A stretch of 64,000 nucleotides of DNA, taken from Haemophilus paracuniculus (lineage in GTDB: Bacteria; Pseudomonadota; Gammaproteobacteria; Enterobacterales; Pasteurellaceae). Below the pieces are notes generated by a model. The model made no database searches. It worked only from the letters and a program-made list of their open reading frames with translations, and was not told the origin of the DNA. The DNA is taken from the NCBI RefSeq assembly GCF_002015115.1, contig NZ_MUYA01000013.1, positions 28,045 through 92,044 of the forward strand. Direction: 5' to 3'. The position numbers and the translations under genes were made by a program. Every line of letters starts with the position of its first letter. Position 1 is the stretch's first letter. Of the stretch, positions 48,641-57,773 are shown in pieces.

Positions 48641-49132
48641 ATGAAAAAAAGGTTACTCGCAGGGGGATTTTGCCTTGCGTTGCTAGGCTGTTCAAGCACC
48701 AGCAAAGTGGCGGTGAGCCAGTCGGAATTGGTTGGTAACTGGACTTGCACCACCGAATACAAAGATTTGGGTTTTACCACCATTGATAAGTATCAATTTC
48801 ATGACAACGGCACAATGAAAACGAGCGAAACCATCAACTATATCGCCAATTTTCAGCCGTTATTCAGCTACAAAACCCAAGGGCAAGGCAAATGGCAGCT
48901 CAAAAATAACCGCTTGATCTTTCGCTTAACCAAATCAGGACTTCGCCGAGAGAGCATTCGTTCCAACGATCTCCGCCTTGAAGAACGCGTGTCGACAATG
49001 CTCCGAGAGCTAGACGGACAATCCGCCACCGTCACCTTTGCCCTCACCCAATTTAGCCCGAACCGTTTTGAGTTCAAACAACTGGTAAAAGAGGGCAATG
49101 GCTACGCAGGGCGTTGTGTGCGAGGGAAATAA
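48641..49132 (+). CDS. Lipoprotein of unknown function
   Basis: 163 residues with a lipoprotein signal (MKKRLLAGGFCLALLGC, Cys17). The mature part begins SSTSKVAVSQSELVGNWTC and contains short beta-like stretches (YQFHDNGTMKTSE, GQGKWQLKNNRLIFRL), similar to small lipocalin-like proteins. I do not recognise a named family. ACAAGGAAAG precedes the ATG. It lies between prfA and the restriction genes and has normal base composition for the neighbourhood. Confidence 0.75.
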   Translation: MKKRLLAGGFCLALLGCSSTSKVAVSQSELVGNWTCTTEYKDLGFTTIDKYQFHDNGTMKTSETINYIANFQPLFSYKTQGQGKWQLKNNRLIFRLTKSGLRRESIRSNDLRLEERVSTMLRELDGQSATVTFALTQFSPNRFEFKQLVKEGNGYAGRCVRGK

Positions 49133-49144
49133 AAGGAATATAAA

Positions 49145-49999
49145 ATGAACAATATTGACATAAAGAGAACTATCAATTCAGAAATAGTAAAAAAAATTTT
49201 TGGAAACAAAGAAAATGCTATTCAATTTTTACAAAAACTTAATCCATCATTAAAGCCAAAAACTCCCAAAGAGGCTTATAATCTTATTGTTGAACTTTGG
49301 GACTACAATTGTGCAATTCCAGTTATTCGTTCTCTATTTAAAGAAACCCCAAAATATCAAAATGGATTATCTGGAGAAAACAATGTAAAAATTCTTCTTA
49401 GTGAATGGAAGTTATTAGGCTTTGGAGATATAGATTGGCCTTTCTCTCAAGGACAATTTGACAGTTTTGTTCAGACAATTAATGCAACTAATGAGTGTCG
49501 TTCTCTTAAAGATAACAAAGTAAGAGAAGCGGCCGTTCGTTATCGTAGAATTAAAGAAATTAATACTGAACGTAATGACTATTTAGAGACACTTATTTTT
49601 GTTAATAATGAGAATATTATTCCAACTTTATATCATTCTAGAGGTCTAGATTTCTTTATTAATGGAATAAGTTTTGATCAAAAAGTTGCTCGTAGTCCTA
49701 CTAAACAATTCCAAAAAAATTTTGGAGATAATTGGAAAAAATATGCTTTATCACATCCTGAAATCGTAGCAGAATATCTTTATACTTATCAAGATGAGGG
49801 TCGTTTTGGGGCTGAACCTCGCTTATTTGTTGTCTATCTTGATGAAGATATTGAACCTATCCAAATTAAAAAAATCATTGAAAATAACAAATTAGATAAG
49901 CCCTATAAAATAAACTTTAAATATAAGCATAAATCTACAGGAGAAAAGGCATACCAAACTGAGGCATTTGTTATCTTACTAGCAAATGATTTAGAATGA
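49145..49999 (+). CDS. Probable type II restriction endonuclease
   Basis: 284 residues, next to and overlapping a DNA adenine methylase. A PD-(D/E)xK-like core may lie in LDFFINGISFDQKVARS (Asp, then Gln-x-Lys variant), near residues 175-192. I do not recognise its recognition site. The gene is far richer in A+T than the housekeeping genes on both sides, which points to horizontal gain. It has AAGGAA before the ATG and overlaps the methylase by four bases (ATGA). Confidence 0.7.
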   Translation: MNNIDIKRTINSEIVKKIFGNKENAIQFLQKLNPSLKPKTPKEAYNLIVELWDYNCAIPVIRSLFKETPKYQNGLSGENNVKILLSEWKLLGFGDIDWPFSQGQFDSFVQTINATNECRSLKDNKVREAAVRYRRIKEINTERNDYLETLIFVNNENIIPTLYHSRGLDFFINGISFDQKVARSPTKQFQKNFGDNWKKYALSHPEIVAEYLYTYQDEGRFGAEPRLFVVYLDEDIEPIQIKKIIENNKLDKPYKINFKYKHKSTGEKAYQTEAFVILLANDLE

Positions 50000-50991
50000 A
50001 TTATATTGGTTCTAAAAATAAACTAGCTCCCTTTATTATTTCAACTATTAACAATGTTGTTAGTGATATACCAAGCAAAACTTTTTGTGAACTTTTTGCT
50101 GGAACTGGGGTAATTGGCAATGCTTTTAAAACACAAGTAAAAAAGATTATTACGAATGATTTGGAGTATTATAGTTATGTTCTTAATAAAAATTACATAG
50201 AAAACAAAAGAAAATTTAATTTTTATGACATATTTAACTATCTAGAAGAAAATAGAATAAAAGATAATAGAAATTTTATTTTTTCACAATATAGCGAGAA
50301 TGGTAATGCTGGGAGATTGTACTTTTCTGAAGAAAATGGAAAAAAAATAGATCAAATTAGGCAAAATATTGAACAGCTTTATCAAGCTAATGAAATTTCT
50401 AGTGAAATATATTATTTTTGCCTAGCTTCTCTATTAGAAAGTGCTGATAAGCATGCGAATACAGCGTCAGTATATGGAGCATATTTAAAAAAATTGAAAA
50501 GAACTGCTCAAAGAAAAATGATCTTGGAGCCTGCTCTTTTTGACGAAGCAGATTGTATTACCGAAGTCTATAATGAAGAAAGTAATCGGCTTGTAAGAAA
50601 AATTTCTGGTGATATACTCTATTTAGATCCTCCCTATAATAGTAGGCAATACGGTGCAAATTATCACTTATTAAATACGATTGCTCTATATGATGATTTT
50701 ATCCCAAAGGGAAAAACTGGATTAAGAGACTATGTAAAGTCACAATACTGCAAAAAAAATACGGTCTATAGTGCTTTTAATGATTTAATTCAACAAGCTG
50801 AATTCAAATATATTTTTATCAGCTACAATAACGAAGGATTACTTTCTTTGAATGATATAAAAAAAATATGTTCCCAATATGGACATTATGATTTTATATC
50901 AAAAGAGTATCAAAGATTTAAAGCAGATAGCAATCGTCAATATAGCGATAATAAAACAATAGAATATCTGCATATTTTAGAAAAAATATGA
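49996..50991 (+). CDS. D12-class DNA adenine methyltransferase
   Basis: 331 residues. The start MNYIGSKNKLAPFI is typical of D12 (alpha-class, Dam-like) enzymes; motif I is FCELFAGTGVIGNAF near residue 32 and motif IV is LYLDPPYNSRQY near residue 210. It probably methylates N6 of adenine in the same site cut by its partner and so protects the host. It is strongly AT-rich. It overlaps prmC by four bases, an unusually tight join to a host gene. Confidence 0.85.
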   Translation: MNYIGSKNKLAPFIISTINNVVSDIPSKTFCELFAGTGVIGNAFKTQVKKIITNDLEYYSYVLNKNYIENKRKFNFYDIFNYLEENRIKDNRNFIFSQYSENGNAGRLYFSEENGKKIDQIRQNIEQLYQANEISSEIYYFCLASLLESADKHANTASVYGAYLKKLKRTAQRKMILEPALFDEADCITEVYNEESNRLVRKISGDILYLDPPYNSRQYGANYHLLNTIALYDDFIPKGKTGLRDYVKSQYCKKNTVYSAFNDLIQQAEFKYIFISYNNEGLLSLNDIKKICSQYGHYDFISKEYQRFKADSNRQYSDNKTIEYLHILEKI

Positions 50992-51875
50992 GTATAAATT
51001 ATCAGCAATGGCTCACTTTCGCCACTGCCACCCTTGCGGAAAATCAGGGGAATGATCCCTTTTTGAACCCGCAAACCGATGCGAATTTGCTGTTGCAAGC
51101 GGTGACAAAACGCTCAAAATCCGCCCTTTTTGCCTTTGCGGAAACGGTGTTGAGCGAGGCTGAATTAAAGCTGTTAGCCACTTTGCTGGCACGGCGTGCC
51201 AAAGGCGAGCCGATGGCGTATATTTTGGGCGAGAAAGAGTTTTGGTCGTTGCCGTTGAAGGTTTCGCCTGCTACGCTCATTCCTCGCCCTGATACGGAAC
51301 GGCTAGTCGAAGTGGCGTTGGCTTGGGCTTACAAGGGGTTGGATTCTCAAAAATTTCTGCGTATCCTTGATTTAGGCACGGGAACGGGGGCGATTGCGTT
51401 GGCGTTGGCGAGCGAGCTGGGCGATAAAGCTCAGATCGTGGCGGTGGATAAACAGATCGAAGCGGTCGAACTTGCCGAACAAAATCGCCAAGCCTTAGGG
51501 CTGAATAATGTGGAAGTGAAACAGAGCGACTGGTTTGAGCAAATTTCGCAAAAATTCGACTTGATCGTGAGTAATCCCCCCTATATCGATCAAGATGACG
51601 ACAATTTACGTCAAGGCGATGTGCGATTTGAGCCCCTTTCCGCCCTTGTTGCCGAGCAAAATGGGCTGGCTGATTTGCAAAAAATTATCGAAAACGCACC
51701 GCTTTATTTGCACCCAAACGGGGCGTTAATCTTAGAACACGGCTGGCAACAAGCAGCTGCCGTTCAGCAAATTTTTCAACAAAATCAATGGGTTGAAATT
51801 GAAACCCTGCAAGATTATGGCGGTAACGACCGAGTAACCAAAGCAATATGGACAAAATCATCGAAGACTTTTTAA
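50988..51875 (+). CDS. prmC: Release factor glutamine methyltransferase
   Basis: 295 residues. Motif I is ILDLGTGTGAIALALA and the catalytic NPPY is in IVSNPPYID. It methylates the GGQ glutamine of release factors. Base composition returns to normal here. Its start codon lies inside the stop of the methylase gene, so its translation may now depend on the restriction cassette. It overlaps sirB1 by 28 bases. Confidence 0.95.
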   Translation: MSINYQQWLTFATATLAENQGNDPFLNPQTDANLLLQAVTKRSKSALFAFAETVLSEAELKLLATLLARRAKGEPMAYILGEKEFWSLPLKVSPATLIPRPDTERLVEVALAWAYKGLDSQKFLRILDLGTGTGAIALALASELGDKAQIVAVDKQIEAVELAEQNRQALGLNNVEVKQSDWFEQISQKFDLIVSNPPYIDQDDDNLRQGDVRFEPLSALVAEQNGLADLQKIIENAPLYLHPNGALILEHGWQQAAAVQQIFQQNQWVEIETLQDYGGNDRVTKAIWTKSSKTF

Positions 51876-52708
51876 AAAATATCGACTTACCCACCCCAAC
51901 GCCCACCGAATTGCAAAAATTCCTCTATCAAGAAATGGTGCGTTTGAGTGTGCTAATTGATGAAAACACCAGCAAACCGCAAATTTTTGGCTTGATGTCT
52001 GCCCTCGTCAAACGGGCAAAATATCAAGTGAATGGCGAGGGCGACCGTGAACGATTAGCCCAGTTGGTACAATTTTTATTTGAAGATCAAGGCTTTAAAA
52101 CCGCTTATCAGCAATACTTCAAAACCGATCATTTATTGCTCAACCGCGTGCTACGCCACCGCCAAGCCACGCCGGTGTCAATGGCGGCGATAATGCTCTA
52201 CCTCGCTTCGGTGTTGGATTTACCGCTGTTTGCGGTCAGCTTCCCGACCCAAATTATTTTGCGAGCGGAATTGCGAGAAGCAAGCGGTCAGATTTCAGTG
52301 AAATTCCTCAACCCTGCGGACGGCTCGTTTCTCTCAATGGAACAGCTAACCAAATGGTTAGAGGGCGAGGCGGGCTATGAAGCGGAAATCACGCCAAAAC
52401 TACTCAAACGCGCCGACACTAGCGAGCTACTCGAACGCCTCGAAACCCTGTTCAAAATGGCTCTCACAGGCGAAGGAAAATATGAAGAAACCCTGCGGAT
52501 TATCCAATATCGTTTGAGCTTCAACCCCGAAGATCCTTACGAAATCCGTGATCGAGGAATGGTGCTTGCCAGTATGGACTGCTACCACGCCGCCCTTGAA
52601 GACATCAATTACTTCATCGACCAATGCCCCGAAGATCCGTCCGCCCTTGTACTAAAACTAGAAGTGGCAGGGCTGGAAAGACAGAGTAAGAATGTGGCGG
52701 TTCATTAA
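51848..52708 (+). CDS. sirB1: SirB1-family transglutaminase-like/TPR protein
   Basis: 286 residues. The middle has the SirB1 pattern (FLFEDQGF, LLNRVLRHRQATPVSMAAIMLYLASVLDLPLFAVSFPTQ) of a transglutaminase-like fold. The end has TPR-like helices (YEETLRIIQYRLSFNPEDPYEIRDRG). The homologue in H. influenzae also follows prmC (HI1558). Its biochemical role is not known. Confidence 0.88.
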   Translation: MDKIIEDFLKNIDLPTPTPTELQKFLYQEMVRLSVLIDENTSKPQIFGLMSALVKRAKYQVNGEGDRERLAQLVQFLFEDQGFKTAYQQYFKTDHLLLNRVLRHRQATPVSMAAIMLYLASVLDLPLFAVSFPTQIILRAELREASGQISVKFLNPADGSFLSMEQLTKWLEGEAGYEAEITPKLLKRADTSELLERLETLFKMALTGEGKYEETLRIIQYRLSFNPEDPYEIRDRGMVLASMDCYHAALEDINYFIDQCPEDPSALVLKLEVAGLERQSKNVAVH

Positions 52709-52731
52709 ACAATTATTTAAATAGCAAAAAC

Positions 52732-52757
52732 AAAGGCTTGGGTTTCCCCAAGCCTTT
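52732..52757. terminator. Bidirectional terminator, sirB1 and rplS
   Basis: AAAGGCTTGGG / CCCAAGCCTTT, an 11-base-pair stem, with A and T tracts on both sides. Confidence 0.8.
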
Positions 52758-52778
52758 TTGTTTGTGCATTGTTGCGAA

Positions 52779-53141
<363 letters not shown>

Positions 53142-53909
53142 CTATGTCCTAGAATTAACTGATTTGTGCCGTTGTTTGATTTTGTTTAACAGCACCCTTT
53201 GTTCGTCAGTCAGAGCTAGGCTATCCAATAGCTCAGGGCGTCTTAACCACGTTCGTTCCAGCGATTGTTCTAATCGCCATTTGCGAATTTGTTCGTGGTG
53301 TCCCGACATCAGCACATCAGGCACGGTGAGTCCGTCTAACACTTCGGGGCGGGTGTAGTGAGGGCAATCTAATAAACCTTCGGCGAAAGAATCTTCCAAC
53401 GCAGAAGCCTGTTTGCCTAATACCCCTGGGATAAAGCGTGCAACGGCGTCAATTAACGTCATTGCGGGCAATTCCCCCCCTGTGAGAACGTAATCGCCGA
53501 TTGACCATTCCTCATCAATTTCGGTTTGAATCAATCGCTCGTCAATCCCTTCGTAACGCCCACACACCAAAATCAATTTCTGATTTTCGGCGAGGGCTTG
53601 CACGCCAGCTTGATCGAGTTTACGTCCTTGTGGCGAGAGGTAAATCACTTTTGCCTCTACGCCATCGTCTTTGCAAGCGGTGGCTTTTGCCGCACGAATT
53701 GCATCTCGCAACGGCTGCACCATCATCAACATTCCCGGTCCACCGCCGTAAGGTCGGTCGTCCACGGTTTTGTGTTTATCTGTTGTAAAATCACGCGGAT
53801 TCCAACAGTTTACTTGCAACAGATCTTGTTTAACGGCTCGTCCCGTTACCCCAAAATCGGTAATCGCTTTAAACATTTCGGGGAACAGTGAAATGATACC
53901 AATCCACAT
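53142..53909 (-). CDS. trmD: tRNA (guanine37-N1)-methyltransferase
   Basis: 255 residues. [38 protein letters not shown] and [16 protein letters not shown] form the trefoil-knot S-adenosylmethionine site. It protects against frameshifting by methylating G37. It is 12 bases before rplS. Confidence 0.97.
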   Translation of the reverse strand: MWIGIISLFPEMFKAITDFGVTGRAVKQDLLQVNCWNPRDFTTDKHKTVDDRPYGGGPGMLMMVQPLRDAIRAAKATACKDDGVEAKVIYLSPQGRKLDQAGVQALAENQKLILVCGRYEGIDERLIQTEIDEEWSIGDYVLTGGELPAMTLIDAVARFIPGVLGKQASALEDSFAEGLLDCPHYTRPEVLDGLTVPDVLMSGHHEQIRKWRLEQSLERTWLRRPELLDSLALTDEQRVLLNKIKQRHKSVNSRT

Positions 53910-53954
53910 TTTAGCCTCCGAAAGCTACAACAAAAGCTCTGTGCATACCTGAGG

Positions 53955-54482
53955 TTAGAAACCAGCGTCCCAATCCACCTCAATGGTTTTGGTGGCGAGA
54001 TCTACTCTTTTAACTACTTGTTCATATAAGAACGGAATTAAACGTTCTTGTTTGCCGAAAGCATCTTTGCTGTTCGCTTTCACCACTAACACATCGTTTG
54101 AACCTGTTTCCATTAACTCGGTAACCACGCCCATTGTGTAGCCATCAAGGTTCACCACTTGGCAGCCGATCAGATCGTGCCAGTAATAATCCCCTTCCTC
54201 TAATTCAGGAAACACACTCAAATCCACGCCAATTTCGGCATTGGTTAAGAGCTGTGCAGCTTCACGGTCGTCCGTCCCCTTTAATTTCACAATCAAATCG
54301 TTGTTGTGATAACGCCAGCTTTCTAATTCAACCCCTTGCCATTGCCCCTTAATTTTTAAGAACCACGGCTGATAGTCGAAAATGCTTTCAGGATATTCTG
54401 TGGATGAATATAGACGCAACCAGCCACGGATTCCGTAGGTTGAACCTAGTTTTCCAACGACTTCAATTTTTTGTTCGCTCAT
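53955..54482 (-). CDS. rimM: Ribosome maturation factor RimM
   Basis: 175 residues from ATG 54482; an upstream GTG (54488) is possible, but the AGGTGA site fits the ATG better. [19 protein letters not shown] is the N-terminal signature and the PRC-barrel part contains [14 protein letters not shown]. It assists 30S assembly with S19. Confidence 0.95.
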   Translation of the reverse strand: MSEQKIEVVGKLGSTYGIRGWLRLYSSTEYPESIFDYQPWFLKIKGQWQGVELESWRYHNNDLIVKLKGTDDREAAQLLTNAEIGVDLSVFPELEEGDYYWHDLIGCQVVNLDGYTMGVVTELMETGSNDVLVVKANSKDAFGKQERLIPFLYEQVVKRVDLATKTIEVDWDAGF

Positions 54483-54512
54483 ACTCACCTACATTTGCAA
54501 AAATGGTGGAAA

Positions 54513-54761
54513 TTAAGCCGCTTTACGCGCTTCTTTCACTAATGCTTCAACACGATCAGAAAGTGAAGCACCTTTTGAAACCCACGCATCCACTTTGGCT
54601 AAATCAATGCGTAAACGCTCTGCTTGACCTGATGCGATTGGGTTGAAAAAGCCGATACGCTCGATGAAACGACCGTCGCGTGGGCTACGGCTGTCAGCGA
54701 CAACGACTTGATAGAATGGGCGTTTTTTAGCTCCGCCACGAGTTAAACGAATGGTTACCAT
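54513..54761 (-). CDS. rpsP: 30S ribosomal protein S16
   Basis: 82 residues, [37 protein letters not shown]. First gene of rpsP-rimM-trmD-rplS. A C/G hairpin lies in its leader (about 54798-54816). Confidence 0.97.
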   Translation of the reverse strand: MVTIRLTRGGAKKRPFYQVVVADSRSPRDGRFIERIGFFNPIASGQAERLRIDLAKVDAWVSKGASLSDRVEALVKEARKAA

Positions 54762-54847
54762 AACCGTCCTCTAAATTGTTGATAGTAAAAAAATAAACCC
54801 TCGTTCGAGGTGAGGGTGATACGAATGCTTTCCCCAAAAGAGAGAAA

Positions 54848-54891
54848 AAGCGGTCGGATTATACCGATTTTTTGCAAAAAAGCAACCGCTT
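54848..54891 (-). terminator. Uptake-sequence inverted pair after the defence operon
   Basis: AAGCGGTCGGAT and AACCGCTT face each other with an AT-rich centre, 30 bases beyond the stop of the SNF2 gene. Confidence 0.5.
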
Positions 54892-54920
54892 GACCACATT
54901 CTCTGTGAGGCTAACAGAAG

Positions 54921-57773
54921 CTACACTCCCAATGTCCACCGCACACAAAACAGCGTTTCTGTGGTGGTTTGCTGTTTTAGTCGCTGGCTCATTTGTTCGA
55001 TCAACTCATCGCGTTTTTCACAAATTTCATCTTCTTTATCAAAAATAGCTCGGCGAGATTGTTGCACCTGCCGTTCAAGCTCTTTGATTTTTTGCTGGAA
55101 CTGTGCTTTTTCGGCAAGAGATTGAGCATTTCGGCTTTGTCGTTTGGCTTCTTTGATTTGCTCATTTAATTCCGTCAAGGCTTCTGACAACCCCCTGATT
55201 TGCTCATCTGCCCATCGTTCCAAGCTACTTTCCATTTCATTGAGTTGAGCCACATTTTGATCGTTGATTTGATTGATCGTTGCATCAATTCTCAGCTCTG
55301 CGTTACTATTCAATTCTGCGGATATTGCACAATTCATATTGCTTGCTTTGGCTGAAAGCATAAACAGTTTTTGGCAAAAATTAGCATCCAGAGTCTCACC
55401 ATTATCAGTGCAAGCGGTAAAGACCAACTTTTCTTGCGTTTCAAGCTCTGAATTGATGCATATTTTATCTATTCTTAGCCAACCAGACTGCCCTACTCGC
55501 TCGGCAATCACACTAAATTTACCGTGCGATAAAGGTTCATATTTAAAACTCAACTGACAGTTTGGTGTCGCTAAATTCAATGCCTGTTTTAAGCACCATT
55601 CGCCAAGTGGGTGCGTCAAGCGGTAGGTTACCCCCTGCAAAAAACTCAACTGGGCTTGTTTTTGGCGTAAAAAATGATAAAGCCCTGTGGTAATGCCGAT
55701 CTCTGGCGATTTATGCAAGCTAAATTCGTGCAAATCATCATTGAACTTGGCGTAATCCGCCAACACAAATTTGGTCAAATTCCACACCCAGCGTTGCATA
55801 TTATTCAGCCTATCCGACACCTTACCTTTTAATCTTTCCAACACATCTTGATCAAAATGGCTAAAAAGCTGGCTTTCGGTTTGCTTCATCGTATTGCGAA
55901 TTTTCTCTTCTAATTCCGCCTGCAAAGCATCAAAGGCTTGCTGAATTTCTTCAGGGGTACGGCAACTTTGATAGATCGCCAAAATTTGCCGTTCCACATC
56001 TCGCCCGTCTTCGATCGAACCTAAAATTTCATCAGATGCACCAAACACCCCTTCAAATAAGGAAAATTTCTGATCCAATAATTCCAGCACTCGCCGATCG
56101 GCTAAATTGCGTTGGTTTAAAAAATTGATCACCACCACATCAAATTTTTGTCCATAACGATGACAACGCCCGATTCGCTGCTCAATCCGCTGTGGATTCC
56201 ACGGCAAATCATAGTTAATCAATAACGAACAAAATTGTAAGTTTACCCCTTCGGCAGCAGCTTCGGTGGCAATCATAATTTGGGCGGACTCTTTAAAATA
56301 ATCAATGAGTGCCGTTCTTTTATCCACCTCGGCTGAACCTGTAACACACTCACTGCCCTGTTGAGCTTTAAGCCACTTATGATAAATCTCGGTTGCTTGG
56401 GCTTGATTATTCGTACCACTAAATGCCACAAGCTTATCGGCATAGCCATTTTGGCTTAAAAAATCCACCAAAAACTGCTGAGTGCGGGTCGATTCGGTAA
56501 AGATAATCGCCTTTTGCTCAGCTCCCAAAGTCGCCATTTGACGAAAGCCGATATTTAACGCCTCTAATAACGCCAAGGCTTTGCTGTCTTGGGTCAAAGC
56601 ATTGGCTTGATTGATAAAGCCTTGAATCTGCTCAATTTCACGATCAAGTACCGAAAGATCGATCGTTTTATCATCAATATCACTTGCTTCATCTTCTTCA
56701 TTCACCCATTCGGCTTCATCGCTGTCCAAATCCTCAAATTCAGCCAAAAAATCTTCGTCTGCAAGCGGTAGGTTTTCTTTCATTTTTTGCAAACGATCTA
56801 AAATTTTATGTAGCGTATCCACCACCGCCTTGGGGCTAGAAGCGAGCAATTTGCGTAAAATCAGCACCACCAAATGCCGACTGCGTTTCGGCAGGGCATA
56901 GCTTTGCTCTTGCTGTAAAAAATGCGAGATATTATCGTATAACGCCTGTTCTTCATTGGTTGGGTCAAATTGTTGAGTAATGGTTTTTCGCTGGGTGTAA
57001 TGCACATATTCCAGCACATTTTTGCGTAGCGTTCGCTTCACAAAAGTCTGCAAACGCTCTCTTAATCCGTCAAGATCACCACCACCATTTACAAAGGTTT
57101 TACGGAATGTTTTCTCATTGCCAAACAGATAATCATCAAGCAAAGTGGAAAGCCCATAAAGCTCCATTAGCGAGTTTTGTAGCGGGGTCGCCGTCAATAA
57201 TAATTTACGCTTACCGCCAAAAATTCGGCGTAACGCCTGCCCCATTCGGTTAGAGGCTCGATGAGCATTGCGGAATTTATGAGCTTCATCAATCACCACC
57301 AAATTCCACGGCACGCCCACCAAAAAAGGCTCGCACTTCACCGCAAATTGATGAGAGAAAATCAAAATCTGCTTGCCGCAATGTTTTTCAAAAAACAGCT
57401 TAGGGCTTAAACCGCTTTTTTTGATCACTGCACGATCCACCACCAAACTTGGCAGGGCAAATTTCTCTTGCAACTCATTCGCCCATTGCTTACAAAGCAC
57501 CGCAGGGCAAGTAATCAGCAAACGGCGTTTTCGCTCCGCCCATAGCTGACAAAGCACGAGTGCCGCCTCAATGGTTTTACCCAAACCTACTTCATCTGCC
57601 AGCATCACACCTTGTTGCTGGGGATTTTTTAAAGCAAATAACGCCGCATCAATTTGGTGCGGGTTTAAGTCCACTTTCGCATCAAACAGCGATTCAGACA
57701 ATCTATCCGCCTCATCAGAACGGCAAACAATCTCATTGGCATAATAACGAGCGTGGTAAGCGGTCAGATTCAT
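54921..57773 (-). CDS. SNF2-family DNA-dependent ATPase
   Basis: 950 residues. Walker A is ADEVGLGKT (GLGKT 63-67), the Walker B box is VVIDEAHKF, motif III LLTATPLQN, and motif VI QRIGRCHRYGQ, with IMIATEAAAEGVNLQFC as motif V: a complete RapA/SNF2-like engine. A very acidic insert (DSDEAEWVNEEDEASDIDDK) lies near residue 355. The last 100 residues are a long coiled coil (LNEQIKEAKRQSRNAQSLAEK ...). No nuclease or methylase domain was seen. Its ATG overlaps the stop of the preceding helicase gene (ATGA), so it is a stable part of this operon. It probably moves along or remodels DNA for the other two proteins. Confidence 0.85.
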   Translation of the reverse strand: MNLTAYHARYYANEIVCRSDEADRLSESLFDAKVDLNPHQIDAALFALKNPQQQGVMLADEVGLGKTIEAALVLCQLWAERKRRLLITCPAVLCKQWANELQEKFALPSLVVDRAVIKKSGLSPKLFFEKHCGKQILIFSHQFAVKCEPFLVGVPWNLVVIDEAHKFRNAHRASNRMGQALRRIFGGKRKLLLTATPLQNSLMELYGLSTLLDDYLFGNEKTFRKTFVNGGGDLDGLRERLQTFVKRTLRKNVLEYVHYTQRKTITQQFDPTNEEQALYDNISHFLQQEQSYALPKRSRHLVVLILRKLLASSPKAVVDTLHKILDRLQKMKENLPLADEDFLAEFEDLDSDEAEWVNEEDEASDIDDKTIDLSVLDREIEQIQGFINQANALTQDSKALALLEALNIGFRQMATLGAEQKAIIFTESTRTQQFLVDFLSQNGYADKLVAFSGTNNQAQATEIYHKWLKAQQGSECVTGSAEVDKRTALIDYFKESAQIMIATEAAAEGVNLQFCSLLINYDLPWNPQRIEQRIGRCHRYGQKFDVVVINFLNQRNLADRRVLELLDQKFSLFEGVFGASDEILGSIEDGRDVERQILAIYQSCRTPEEIQQAFDALQAELEEKIRNTMKQTESQLFSHFDQDVLERLKGKVSDRLNNMQRWVWNLTKFVLADYAKFNDDLHEFSLHKSPEIGITTGLYHFLRQKQAQLSFLQGVTYRLTHPLGEWCLKQALNLATPNCQLSFKYEPLSHGKFSVIAERVGQSGWLRIDKICINSELETQEKLVFTACTDNGETLDANFCQKLFMLSAKASNMNCAISAELNSNAELRIDATINQINDQNVAQLNEMESSLERWADEQIRGLSEALTELNEQIKEAKRQSRNAQSLAEKAQFQQKIKELERQVQQSRRAIFDKEDEICEKRDELIEQMSQRLKQQTTTETLFCVRWTLGV

